Assembly (NCBI RefSeq): GCF_001905545.1
Contig: NZ_LIPD01000007.1
Span: forward strand, 439,026-503,025
Source of the DNA: Streptomyces sp. CB02056
GTDB taxonomy: Bacteria; Actinomycetota; Actinomycetes; Streptomycetales; Streptomycetaceae
DNA length: 64,000 bases
Direction of reading: 5' to 3'
The translations under genes were made by a program, and so were the position numbers. The notes under the pieces are model-generated. The model worked only from the letters and a program-made list of their open reading frames with translations. It was not told the origin of the DNA and ran no database searches. Shown here piece by piece: positions 48,143 through 56,652 of this stretch (positions within the stretch are counted from its first letter, which is position 1; each line of letters opens with the position of its first letter).

Positions 48143-49741
48143 TTGTCCAGGCCCCTCGGCCTCCTCAGGCCCTTCAGGCTTCTCAGGCCCCGCGCCCGTC
48201 TCGTCCCGTCACTCGCGCTCAGCGCGGTGCTGCTGTCCGCGAGCGTGCCGACGGCCGGCGCCGCCGACGGGCTGGGCGATCCGGTCTTCCCCTCGCTCGG
48301 GAACACCGGGTACCGGGTGCTCGGGTACGACCTGGCCTTCGACTACCGGGACGGGCACCGGACGGTGGACGGCACGGCCGTGCTCACCGTCCGGCCCGAC
48401 CGCACGCTCGCCCGGCTGGACCTGGACGCGCTCGGCCTGGCCGTGCGCGCCGTCCGGGTCGACGGGCGGCCGGCGGGCTTCGCCGCCCACGACGAGAAGC
48501 TGACGGTCACTCCGGCCAGGCCGTTCCGCCCGGGCGCCGTCGCCCGGCTGACCGTCGAGTACACCGCCGACCCGCGCGCCGCGCTGCCGCACACCGGCTG
48601 GGTCCCCACCCCGGACGGCTTCGCGGTGGCCGGCCAGCCGAACAGCGCGCACACCGTCTTCCCGTGCAACGACCACCCCAGCGACAAGGCCCGGTTCACC
48701 ATCTCGGTGACCGCCCCGGACGCTCTCCGCGGCGTCGCCAACGGCGAGCTGACGGCCACCGAACGGCGCGGCGACGGCCGCACCACCCGCCGGTACGTGT
48801 CCCGCGAGCCGATGGCCACGGAGCTGGTCCAGGTCTCGGTCGGCGACTACACCGTGCGCGAGCGCACCGGCCCGCACGGCCTGCCGCTGCGCGACGTCGT
48901 GCCGACCGCGCGCGCCGCCGAACTGGAACCCGCGCTCGCCCTCACCCCCGGCCAGCTCGCCTGGGCCGAAGCGCACCTGGGGCCCTTCCCGTTCGAGACG
49001 TACGGGCTCCTGCCGGCCAACACGGACGATCCGGCCGCGTTCGCCTTCACCGGCCTGGAGACCCAGACGCTCACCCTCTACAAGCCGAACTTCCTGCGGC
49101 AGGCGGAGCCGGCGATCGGCTCGCACATGATGCACGAGCTGGTCCATTCCTGGTTCGGCAACAGCGTCTCCCCCGCCAGGTGGTCCGACCTCTGGCTCAA
49201 CGAGGGCCACGCCGACTTCTACGGACTGCTGTACCGCTACGAGCGCGGATGGCCGGACGCCTGGGGCCACACCACGCTGACCGACCGGATGCGCTACCTC
49301 TACGGGCTGGGCGACCAGTGGCGGCACGACTCCGGGCCGGTCGCCTCCCCCACCGCCGCCGACCTCTTCGACAGCCAGCGGTACACGGGCGGCGCGCTGG
49401 TGCTGTTCGCGCTCCGGGAGAAGGTCGGGGCGGCCGCCTTCGACCGGATCGAGCGGGCGTTCCTGCGCACCTACCGGTCCGGGAACGCGACCACCGAGGA
49501 CTACGTGCGGACGGCCTCGGCGGTGTCCGGCCAGGACCTGCGGGGCTTCCTCGACGACTGGCTGTACGGGCTGCGGACGCCGCCGATGCCCGGTCACCCG
49601 GACTGGGTGGTGGGCCCGGTGGGCCTGGCGGGGGCGGCTCCGGGGGCTCCCGGGGCACCGGTTCCCGGGGCGTCGCTCTGGGAGGGTGGGGCCGCGGAGG
49701 CGGGCGGGCCCGCGGTGGCGCGGGGCTCCGGAACGCTCTGA
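48143..49741 (+). CDS. Secreted M1-family zinc metallopeptidase
   Basis: A 532-residue exported peptidase. TTG 48143 is the first possible start after an in-frame TGA and is needed to include the signal peptide (residues 1-40, ending T-A-G-A-A). The zinc site H-E-L-V-H (331-335) with Glu354 is intact, and the substrate loop reads L-E-T-Q-T. A Gly/Ala/Pro-rich tail (about 490-532) is dispensable-looking. It should trim N-terminal residues from peptides outside the cell. It shares F-P-C-N-D and W-F-G-N-S-V segments with the cytoplasmic M1 enzyme at 9165, of which it is a paralogue. Confidence 0.88.
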   Translation: MSRPLGLLRPFRLLRPRARLVPSLALSAVLLSASVPTAGAADGLGDPVFPSLGNTGYRVLGYDLAFDYRDGHRTVDGTAVLTVRPDRTLARLDLDALGLAVRAVRVDGRPAGFAAHDEKLTVTPARPFRPGAVARLTVEYTADPRAALPHTGWVPTPDGFAVAGQPNSAHTVFPCNDHPSDKARFTISVTAPDALRGVANGELTATERRGDGRTTRRYVSREPMATELVQVSVGDYTVRERTGPHGLPLRDVVPTARAAELEPALALTPGQLAWAEAHLGPFPFETYGLLPANTDDPAAFAFTGLETQTLTLYKPNFLRQAEPAIGSHMMHELVHSWFGNSVSPARWSDLWLNEGHADFYGLLYRYERGWPDAWGHTTLTDRMRYLYGLGDQWRHDSGPVASPTAADLFDSQRYTGGALVLFALREKVGAAAFDRIERAFLRTYRSGNATTEDYVRTASAVSGQDLRGFLDDWLYGLRTPPMPGHPDWVVGPVGLAGAAPGAPGAPVPGASLWEGGAAEAGGPAVARGSGTL

Positions 49742-49900
49742 CGGCGCGGCTGGGACTGCTGGTGCACGCCCGGCGCGCCGCCGTGCGTCCGGTCGCGGCT
49801 CGCACGCCCCTGACCGGCAGGGGCGGGTGGGGCCATGGTGGTTCCCACGGCCCGCCCGCCGCCCGGCAGAGTCCCGGTCGGCTCGCGGGCCGTCCAGGGT

Positions 49901-49906
49901 TACGCT
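49901..49906 (+). promoter_or_regulatory. -10 box TACGCT; leaderless NUDIX start
   Basis: TACGCT ends 7 bases before ATG 49913 and no ribosome binding site lies between, so a leaderless message is likely. Confidence 0.45.
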
Positions 49907-49912
49907 GCCGGC

Positions 49913-50419
49913 ATGTCCGATCAGGGAAGCTACCGCCGCGAATCCGCCCGTGTCCTGTTGATCGACGAGCTGGACCGCCTGCTCCTGCTGAAGTTCCATG
50001 TCGACCCGGACGCTCCCGAGAGCGGTCACGGATGGTGCACGCCCGGCGGTGGTGTCGAGGACGGGGAGACCCTGGCAGAGGCGGCAGCCCGCGAGCTTCG
50101 CGAGGAGACCGGCCTGTCCGTGGAGCCGGAGGCCTTGCGGTCAGCCGTCGCGGAGACCTCCGGATACGCGGATGTCGGCTGGGCCGAAGGGATCTTCCGG
50201 GACGTCTTCTTCCGGCTTCGCGTCACGGGCCACCAGGTCGACGTCAGCGGCCAGGAGGCGAACGAGCGCACGTACCACGCCGGCCATCGCTGGTGGTCCG
50301 TCACCGACCTCGCGGCCACCGGCGAGACGGTCTACCCGCTCGGCCTGGCCGGGTTGGCGGCCGAGCTGGTGGCCGGGCGTGTCCCCACTGATCCGGTTCA
50401 GCTGCCCTGGCATCACTGA
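49913..50419 (+). CDS. NUDIX hydrolase
   Basis: A 168-residue protein with an intact NUDIX box, G-G-G-V-E-D-G-E-T-L then R-E-L-R-E-E-T-G-L (about residues 48-70). It would use Mg2+ to cleave a nucleoside diphosphate linked to another group, or a capped or damaged nucleotide. The substrate is unknown. It appears leaderless. A hairpin (50436-50466) follows its stop. Confidence 0.9.
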   Translation: MSDQGSYRRESARVLLIDELDRLLLLKFHVDPDAPESGHGWCTPGGGVEDGETLAEAAARELREETGLSVEPEALRSAVAETSGYADVGWAEGIFRDVFFRLRVTGHQVDVSGQEANERTYHAGHRWWSVTDLAATGETVYPLGLAGLAAELVAGRVPTDPVQLPWHH

Positions 50420-50435
50420 GGACCGCCGCTCGGGC

Positions 50436-50466
50436 ACGCTGCGCCGTAACCCTTCCGGCGCAGCGT
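50436..50466. terminator. Hairpin after the NUDIX gene
   Basis: ACGCTGCGCCG (50436-50446) and CGGCGCAGCGT (50456-50466) form an 11-bp stem with a 9-base loop. It also lies just upstream of the small secreted protein gene and could act as its leader structure. Confidence 0.65.
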
Positions 50467-50479
50467 CGTTGGACCGGCC

Positions 50480-50716
50480 ATGAAGAAGCGCAGCATGCTT
50501 GCCGTCGCCTCGATCGCCGTCGGTGTCGTGGCCTCCCTCACCGCGCCGAGCGCGCACGCCAGTGCCGTGGGCGGGCAGGAGGGACTGCCCGGGCCGCTGA
50601 GCAGCGCTCCGGACCTGGTGCCCGGGCAGGTCGGTGACGCGGGCGGCGTCCTCGGGGATGCCACGGGCTACGTGACCGGGTCGGCGAACGGCCTGGTGGC
50701 GGCCACTCCGGCGTAG
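50480..50716 (+). CDS. Small secreted protein of unknown function
   Basis: A 78-residue protein with a clear signal peptide (M-K-K-R-S start, hydrophobic core, S-A-H-A-S cleavage near residue 28). The mature part of about 50 residues is rich in Gly, Ala, Pro, Leu and Val, without cysteine. I recognise no family; it lacks the chaplin pattern. No ribosome site is obvious, since the gene begins 14 bases after a hairpin. It is convergent with the sigma-CAP fusion gene. Confidence 0.6.
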   Translation: MKKRSMLAVASIAVGVVASLTAPSAHASAVGGQEGLPGPLSSAPDLVPGQVGDAGGVLGDATGYVTGSANGLVAATPA

Positions 50717-50730
50717 TCCCCGCCCATGGC

Positions 50731-52311
50731 TCAGGACATCGGGGCTCCGAGGTCCTGGGTCCAGTAGGGGGTGCCGGCCGCGTTGGTGGCGAAGCCGACG
50801 CCGATGTCCTTGAATCCGCAGTCGAGCATGTTGGACTGGTGGATCCCGCCGTCCATCCAGCGGGCGAAGACGGCGGCCGGGGTGGTCGGGCCCCGGTCGA
50901 GGTTCTCGCCCCACTGGGACCAGCGGTAGCCCGCGGCGGTGATCCGGGCCTCGGTCCGGACGCCGTCCGGGTTGACGTGGTCGAAGAAGCCGCGGGTGGC
51001 CATGTCGTCCGCGTGCTTCTGGGCCGATCCGTGCAGCCGGGGGTCGATCCGCAGCGGGGCGCAGCCGACCCTGGCGCGTTCGGCGTTGACCAGGTCCACC
51101 AGCTGGCGCTCCGGGTTGGGCTGCGGTGTCGCGGTGGCGGTGCGGGTCGCGGTCGGTGTGGCCGTCGCCGTGGGCGTCGGGCTCTCCGCGGGCAGCGGGG
51201 TCGGCACCGGTGTCGGGGCGGTGGCGGCGGGTGCGGCGGCGGCCGTCGGGACGTCCTGGGCCGCGGCCGGGGCGGTGGGCTCGGGTGCCGTCGGCTGCGG
51301 CGGCTCGCCGGCCTGCGGCCAGACCAGGGCGAGGGTGGTCACGGCGACCGCCGCGGCCGCGCCGCTCACCAGGACGGCCTTGCGGGCCGCGGTGCCGGCC
51401 CAGCCGCCGTGCCCTCCCGCCGCCGCGTGCGCGCCGGTACCGGTAGAGGCCCCGGCTCCCGCGCCCGAGCCCGCTCCGGTGGCGGCCGAGGAGGCGACGG
51501 CGGCCGCCGTGTGCTGGAAGTGGAGCAGCACGGGCGAGCCGAGCGGGATCGGCACCAGGGCGAGGCCCGCCAGCAGCCCTTCGGCCGGGAACAGGTCCCG
51601 GCCGAGGCCGCCGCAGTCCGCGCAGTCCCGGATGTGACGGGCGATGCGCTTGCGCCAGACCGAGTTCGGGGTGCCGTCGAAGCCCGCGGTGAGCTCGGTC
51701 AGTCCGGGGCAGCGGGGGTAGGCGCAGAGCGCGCGGACGACGATGCGGCCCGCTTCGAGCTGCTTCTTCATCCGCTGCACGCGCACGGCGGTGTGCTGCG
51801 GGCTCAGGTCGAGCGCCTCGGCGAGTTCGGCGCGGGTCAGATCGCCGGCGGCCTCCAGCCACCAGAGGGCGAGCAGCTCGCGGTCGTCGGGGTCCAGCCA
51901 GCGGGTGGCCTCGGCCACCTCGCGGCGCTGGCCGGACAGGCCGAGGCGCAGGATGGTGAGGTCGGTGAAGTCGGCCCGGGGGTCGGCGACCTCCCAGGTC
52001 TCGTCCAGGCCGCCGACGGTCGGCTGCTGCTGACCGGCGGCGTGCCGACGGCGCACCTGGTTCATGGTGATGGCGACCAGCCAGGACCGGAAGGACTCCG
52101 GGTCGCGGAGCCCGTCCAGGCCGTCCAGGGCCCGGATCATGGTCTCCTGCGCGACGTCGTCCACGTCGGCGTGGCCGCCGAGGGCGCGGCCGGCCACGTT
52201 GTAGACGAGCGGCAGCCAGGCGGCGACCAGCGCCTCCCGGGCCTGCCGGTCACCTGCCTGCGCCGCGAGCACCAGGGTGGTCCCGGTCCTGTTCTGCACC
52301 TCAGCGTTCAT
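50731..52311 (-). CDS. ECF sigma factor fused to zinc-finger, membrane helix and extracellular CAP domain
   Basis: One 526-residue frame. Residues 12-95 are sigma-70 region 2 (D-V-D-D-V-A-Q-E-T-M-I-R) and 135-190 region 4 (L-T-R-A-E-L-A-E-A-L-D-L-S). At 196-233 lies a Cys/His cluster, Cys196, Cys201, His226, Cys230, Cys233, including H-x3-C-x2-C like zinc anti-sigma domains. One membrane helix spans about 312-331, then a Pro/Thr/Ala linker (332-398) and a CAP (SCP/PR-1) domain (399-522) with His433, Glu469 and His491 at the conserved cavity positions. The layout predicts a membrane-tethered sigma factor with an outside sensor or effector domain. ATG 52311 follows GGAG. The gene upstream on the same strand encodes another CAP protein. 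ECF sigma factors with fused C-terminal membrane domains are known; a CAP domain is one I do not recall. Confidence 0.9.
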   Translation of the reverse strand: MNAEVQNRTGTTLVLAAQAGDRQAREALVAAWLPLVYNVAGRALGGHADVDDVAQETMIRALDGLDGLRDPESFRSWLVAITMNQVRRRHAAGQQQPTVGGLDETWEVADPRADFTDLTILRLGLSGQRREVAEATRWLDPDDRELLALWWLEAAGDLTRAELAEALDLSPQHTAVRVQRMKKQLEAGRIVVRALCAYPRCPGLTELTAGFDGTPNSVWRKRIARHIRDCADCGGLGRDLFPAEGLLAGLALVPIPLGSPVLLHFQHTAAAVASSAATGAGSGAGAGASTGTGAHAAAGGHGGWAGTAARKAVLVSGAAAAVAVTTLALVWPQAGEPPQPTAPEPTAPAAAQDVPTAAAAPAATAPTPVPTPLPAESPTPTATATPTATRTATATPQPNPERQLVDLVNAERARVGCAPLRIDPRLHGSAQKHADDMATRGFFDHVNPDGVRTEARITAAGYRWSQWGENLDRGPTTPAAVFARWMDGGIHQSNMLDCGFKDIGVGFATNAAGTPYWTQDLGAPMS

Positions 52312-52523
52312 GGTCCGCACTCCGTGTTGCCGTGTATCCGTCCGCCGCTGCCTCCTCGGAGACCCGTGGGGAGTGATCAGATAACAACAATGTGCACGGA
52401 ATCGGAAAATCGGCCCGGATCGGCGGGCCCGGTCTGAGGGTCAGACCGGGCCTGGGCAGGAGCGGAAGCCGGGACGATCAGGCGTGAGCCACGGTCGGAG
52501 CGGGGCCGAACGGAGGCCGGACC

Positions 52524-52556
52524 AGGGGCGGTTCAGGGGCGGTTCAGGGGCGGTTC
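52524..52556. repeat. 11-bp tandem triplication at the end of the CAP gene
   Basis: AGGGGCGGTTC occurs three times without change (52524-52534, 52535-52545, 52546-52556). The last copy overlaps the stop codon of the leftward CAP-protein gene. Confidence 0.8.
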
Positions 52557-53637
52557 ACGCCGGGGAGGCGAACACCTGGGTCCACCACGGGCCGTTGTTA
52601 CCGGTCCGCACGCCCACGCCGAGCTGCTTGAACGCGCAGTTCAGGATGTTGGCCCGGTGGCCGGGGCTGTTCATCCAGGAGTCCATCACGGCGGCCGGGT
52701 CCTTCTGGCCGCGGGCGATGTTCTCGCCCCAGGTGCTCCAGCTGTACCCGGCGGCCTCGATCCGGTAGTCGGCGTGCTTGCCCTCAGGGCTGGCGTGGTC
52801 GAAGTAGTTGCGGTCGGCCATGTCGTCACTGTGCGACTGGGCCGCACTCGTCAGCCGGGGCTCGGCGCTGACCGGCCCGCAGCCGGCCTTGCCGCGCTCG
52901 ACGTTGACCAGGTCGACGACCTGCTGGGCGTACGACGGGGCCGCGCCTCCGCCGGCCGGGACGCCCCCTCCCCCAGGCATGCCCCCGCTCCCCGGGAAGC
53001 TGCCGCCCCCCGGCATCCCAGGGATGCCCCGCTTGGCGGTGCCCTGGCCGGCGGTGGAGGCACCGGCGGCGGTCGGGGTCGCCTTGACGGCGGAGGCCGT
53101 GGGAGTGGGGACGGCCGTCGGGGAGGCGGCGGCCGAAGCCGTCGGGGAGGCCGGAGCGGTCGGCGTGGCGGAGGCGCCCTGGGTGGCCGCCGGGTCGGCG
53201 GCGGTGGGGGTGGCCGGTAGCGGAACGTCCGGGTTCGTCCCCCCGGCGCCGGGCACCTGGATGCCGTCGTGCGTGCCCAGCTCCGCCGAGATCAGCATGT
53301 CGGCGGCCAGCGACTGGCCCGCCATGTCGCGGTCGGTCTGCTTGCCGCCGTACGCCGCGTAGCCCGCGCCGGCCAGCGCGGCGAACAGCCCCGTCCCGGC
53401 CACGGCGACGACGACCGCGGTCACCGGCACGATCCCGCCGCCCCGCCGCGCCCGGCGGCCCCGGCCGGCGTGCCGCTCGGCAGCCCGCCGCGCCGCCCGG
53501 CCACCGGAGCGGCCGCGGGCCCCATGCCCGCTGTCGCTGCCGGCGCCGCCCCCGCTCGCCGGGAGGATGGTCGTCCTGTCGTCGCTGTTCACGTGGCCAC
53601 GCTTTCTGTTCCGGGTCGACTGGTCGGGTGTCGACAC
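52555..53637 (-). CDS. Membrane-anchored CAP (SCP/PR-1) domain protein
   Basis: A 360-residue protein. A basic cytoplasmic N-terminus (Arg/Gly-rich, residues 1-70) is followed by one membrane helix (about 72-95). A long Pro/Thr/Ala/Gly linker with G-M-P-G-G-G repeats (125-235) leads to a CAP domain (240-358) with V-N-V-E-R, H-S-D-D-M, W-G-E-N and S-P-G-H-R-A-N. CAP proteins in bacteria are extracellular and may bind lipids or cut peptides. GTG 53637 has GGGAGG nine bases upstream; GTG 53592 is an alternative. It lies 243 bases upstream of the sigma-CAP fusion on the same strand, and the two CAP domains are clearly related. Confidence 0.88.
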   Translation of the reverse strand: MSTPDQSTRNRKRGHVNSDDRTTILPASGGGAGSDSGHGARGRSGGRAARRAAERHAGRGRRARRGGGIVPVTAVVVAVAGTGLFAALAGAGYAAYGGKQTDRDMAGQSLAADMLISAELGTHDGIQVPGAGGTNPDVPLPATPTAADPAATQGASATPTAPASPTASAAASPTAVPTPTASAVKATPTAAGASTAGQGTAKRGIPGMPGGGSFPGSGGMPGGGGVPAGGGAAPSYAQQVVDLVNVERGKAGCGPVSAEPRLTSAAQSHSDDMADRNYFDHASPEGKHADYRIEAAGYSWSTWGENIARGQKDPAAVMDSWMNSPGHRANILNCAFKQLGVGVRTGNNGPWWTQVFASPA

Positions 53638-53707
53638 ATGGGAGACCTCCCGGCGGGGCGCCGATAACAGAAATTCCGAACGAATGTCCGGGGGCCAGGC
53701 CGCGGTC

Positions 53708-54187
53708 TCAGCCGGCCGGTGCCTCCGGAGCCATGTCGTAGGTGATGAACCTGGTCTGATTGGCGACCTTGTCATATTTTCCACGGGCCCGGTAATTGTC
53801 TTCAGAGGTGATCCAGCGGACGGTGTTCCACCCGCGTTCCGCCGCGATTTCCCGCAGCCGGCCCAACAACGCGTCCACCGCCCCGCCGCCGCGGACCTCC
53901 GGCGCCACGAACAGATCGTCCAGGAAGCACCCGACCGCCCCGTGCAACGGCCGCGAGAACGGCCGGTAGTGCGCCAGCCCGACCGGCCGCCCCTCCCCGT
54001 CCCGGACCAGCAGCCCCGCCACCTCGTGCCCCGGATCCATCACCCAGGACCACACCAGCTCGGCCTTCTCCTCCGGAATCGGCACCCGGTAGAACTCGCA
54101 GTACCCACGGAAGAGTTCACGCCAGGCCGGGTAGTCACCGGCCTCGGGCACGCCGACGCTCCAACGGGCCGTGGAGGTGTCGTTCAT
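53708..54187 (-). CDS. GNAT-family N-acetyltransferase
   Basis: A 159-residue GNAT protein. V-G-L-A-H-Y-R-P-F-S-R-P and L-D-D-L-F-V-A-P-E-V-R-G-G-G-A-V-D-A-L-L form the acetyl-CoA site (R-G-G-G-A). The late W-I-T-S-E-D-N-Y-R-A-R-x-x-Y-D-K-V-A is typical of the diamine-acetyltransferase-like subgroup. The substrate may be an amine or aminoglycoside; not determined. ATG 54187 has GGAG six bases upstream; ATG 54199 is an alternative. Confidence 0.88.
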   Translation of the reverse strand: MNDTSTARWSVGVPEAGDYPAWRELFRGYCEFYRVPIPEEKAELVWSWVMDPGHEVAGLLVRDGEGRPVGLAHYRPFSRPLHGAVGCFLDDLFVAPEVRGGGAVDALLGRLREIAAERGWNTVRWITSEDNYRARGKYDKVANQTRFITYDMAPEAPAG

Positions 54188-54516
54188 CTCGGTCTCCATC
54201 ACTCAGGGGGCGGTACGAGCCACCCAGCATGACGCCCCGTCGCCCCGCCGCGGATCACCGCCCCGGCCAAGAGCACGTACCCGCTACGCCACTCCGGCGC
54301 CTTGCCTCCCCGGCCAGGACCCCCGGACGCAGCACCACCCCGATCAGCCCAACCCGCCCGGGGCGGGGGCAGGGGCGGCCTCGGACACCGGCCCGCCGGG
54401 CGCGCGAGCGGGTGGACACGGGGGCCGGGCCGGGCCCGGCTGGGCGACGGCTGCGCGGGTGCTCGGGTGCGGGGGTGGGGGTGGGGGCGGATGCTGAGGG
54501 GGGTGGAGGTGGTGGT

Positions 54517-56061
54517 GTGGCGGGGTTGTCGAGCTTGGCGTCGGTGTCGCGGGAGGTGGCGGCGGAGGCGGGGCGGCGGGCGAAGACGGGGTTGTTGGCC
54601 GGGTGTCTGCGGGGGCTGGGGCCGCTGGAGGGGGCGGCGGCGGTGGCGTTGCTGTCCGGGGAGTCGCAGCGGTTGCGGACCGGGATCGGGCCGGCGGCCT
54701 TGCGGGGTTTGCCCGGGCCCGCGGTGGAGGCCTCGCTCGGGGTGCGGGAGGTGGAACGGGAGCTGGAGCGGATCGCGGGGGTGCACGGGGCCGGGGCGCA
54801 GGCGGAGCGGCGGCGGCTGCTGCACGGGCTGTTCGCGCGGGCGACGGCGGAGGAGCAGGGGTTCCTGCGGGCGGTGCTGGTCGGGGACCTGCGGCAGGGG
54901 GCGCTGGACTCGGTGGTCGGGGACGCGGTGGCGCGGGCGGCGGGGGTGCCGTCGGCGGCGGTGCGGCGGGCGCTGATGTTCCGGGGGTCGGCGCGCGCGG
55001 TGGCGGAGGCGGCGCTGACCGGCGGGGAGGCGGCGCTGGCGGCGTTCCGGCTGGAGGTGGGGCGGGCGGTGCGGCCGATGCTGGCCGCCTCGGCGCCGGA
55101 CGTGGCGACGGCGCTGGAGCGCACCGGTCCGGCCGCGCTGGAGTGGAAGCTGGACGGCATCCGGGTGCAGGTGCACCGGGAGGGCGGGGAGGTCGCGGTG
55201 TTCACCCGCGGCCTGGAGGACATCGCCGCCCGCGTCCCCGAGGTGGTCGAGGCCGCGCTGGCGCTGCCGCTGCGTTCGGCGGTGCTGGACGGCGAGGCGA
55301 TCGCGCTCGGTCCGGACGGCCGGCCGCGCCCGTTCCAGGAGACCGCCGCGCGCACCGCCTCCCGGCGGGACCCGGACCGGCTGCGCGCCGAGGTCCCGCT
55401 CGACGCCTACTTCTTCGACCTGCTGCACCGGGACGGCGAGGACCTGGTGGACCGTCCCGGCCGGGAGCGCTGGGCGGCGCTGGCCGGGGCGGTGCCGGAC
55501 GGCCTGCGGGTGGCCCGCACCGAGACCGGGGACCGCGACCGGGCGCTGGCCTTCTTCCGCGACACGCTGGCGCTCGGGCACGAGGGCGTGCTGGTGAAGG
55601 ACCCGTCGGCCCCGTACGCGGCCGGGCGGCGCGGCGCGGGCTGGATCAAGGTGAAGCCCCGGCACACCCTGGACCTGGTGGTGCTGGCCGCCGAGTGGGG
55701 CAGCGGGCGGCGGCGCGGCTTCCTCAGCAACCTGCACCTGGGCGCCCGGGCGGCGGGCGAGCCGGGGCTGGGCCCGTGGGTGATGCTCGGCAAGACCTTC
55801 AAGGGCCTGACCGACGAGACGCTCGCCCGGCAGACCGTCGAACTGCTGGCCCGGGAGACCGGACGGGACGCCTGGACGGTGCGGGTCCGGCCGGAACTGG
55901 TCGTCGAGATCGCCTTCGACGGGGTGCAGCGCAGCTCCCGCTATCCGGCCGGGCTCGCCCTGCGCTTCGCCCGGGTGGTGCGCTACCGGCCGGACAAGGA
56001 CGCAGCCGAGGCGGACACCGTCGCGACCGTGCGGGAGATCGCCGCCGCCGAGGGGCTCTGA
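54517..56061 (+). CDS. ligB: ATP-dependent DNA ligase (LigB type)
   Basis: A 514-residue ligase. The active-site motif E-W-K-L-D-G-I-R-V has Lys211 as AMP acceptor. Motifs III (L-D-G-E-A-I-A), IV (H-E-G-V-L-V-K-D) and V (W-I-K-V-K-P) follow. An N-terminal helical DNA-binding domain spans 1-195 and an OB domain follows residue 395. The length suits the actinobacterial accessory ligases that act beside NAD-dependent LigA, probably in repair. GTG 54517 follows GGAGG and matches the usual family start. The first 200 codons are unusually G-rich on the coding strand. Confidence 0.93.
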   Translation: MAGLSSLASVSREVAAEAGRRAKTGLLAGCLRGLGPLEGAAAVALLSGESQRLRTGIGPAALRGLPGPAVEASLGVREVERELERIAGVHGAGAQAERRRLLHGLFARATAEEQGFLRAVLVGDLRQGALDSVVGDAVARAAGVPSAAVRRALMFRGSARAVAEAALTGGEAALAAFRLEVGRAVRPMLAASAPDVATALERTGPAALEWKLDGIRVQVHREGGEVAVFTRGLEDIAARVPEVVEAALALPLRSAVLDGEAIALGPDGRPRPFQETAARTASRRDPDRLRAEVPLDAYFFDLLHRDGEDLVDRPGRERWAALAGAVPDGLRVARTETGDRDRALAFFRDTLALGHEGVLVKDPSAPYAAGRRGAGWIKVKPRHTLDLVVLAAEWGSGRRRGFLSNLHLGARAAGEPGLGPWVMLGKTFKGLTDETLARQTVELLARETGRDAWTVRVRPELVVEIAFDGVQRSSRYPAGLALRFARVVRYRPDKDAAEADTVATVREIAAAEGL

Positions 56062-56308
56062 GCCGGGAGCGGGCGGCTACGGGCAGCGCCCGGAGGCTGT
56101 GAACCACCGTACGGTACAGGCTTGTTGGGGTGATTCCGGTTCAAACCTCCGGCGCCGCTCCGGCGGTTCCGACGGGAGCCGAATCGGCCATTCTCGGCGA
56201 TCCCGCCACCGCGCCCTCCGTGGACGGAGTAGCGGCGGTTAGGTTGGCAATGACAACGAGAGGCGGCCGCCGGGCAGCCGGCGGCGCACTGGCGAGAGGT
56301 GCCCGACC

Positions 56309-56542
56309 ATGCGGGTGAGTGTCGACCGGGACCGCTGTTGCAGCTCCGGGATGTGCGTCACGAACGTTCCCGAGGTCTTCGACCAGGACGACGACGACAG
56401 TCTGGTGAGGCTCCGTCAGACCGCCTTCAGGCCGGACCAGTTCGAGGATCTCAGACTGGCCGCCCAGCTCTGCCCGGGCGGCGCCATCACCGTGGTCGAG
56501 GACGGGCCGGCGGAGGCCGGGGCCGCCTCGGTCGACGGCTGA
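56309..56542 (+). CDS. 3Fe-4S ferredoxin (P450 redox partner)
   Basis: A 77-residue acidic ferredoxin with C-x5-C (Cys10 and Cys16, with an extra Cys11) and a late C-P (about residue 55). This is the single 3Fe-4S cluster pattern of Streptomyces P450 ferredoxins. ATG 56309 follows GAGAGG. The P450 gene starts 110 bases downstream in the same direction, so this protein very probably passes electrons to it from a reductase encoded elsewhere. Confidence 0.9.
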   Translation: MRVSVDRDRCCSSGMCVTNVPEVFDQDDDDSLVRLRQTAFRPDQFEDLRLAAQLCPGGAITVVEDGPAEAGAASVDG

Positions 56543-56652
56543 CCGTACGCCGGTCCGGGCCGGCCGCGGACCGGAACCGCACCCGGGACCGGCGGACGTC
56601 CGGCAACCCCACCCCCCACCGGAGAACCATCGCGACGCAAGGAGACCCCGCC

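Noticed and set aside
56130..56318. A 62-residue plus-strand frame before the ferredoxin
   Set aside because: There is no ribosome site and no similarity, it overlaps the ferredoxin start, and the region looks like a promoter.
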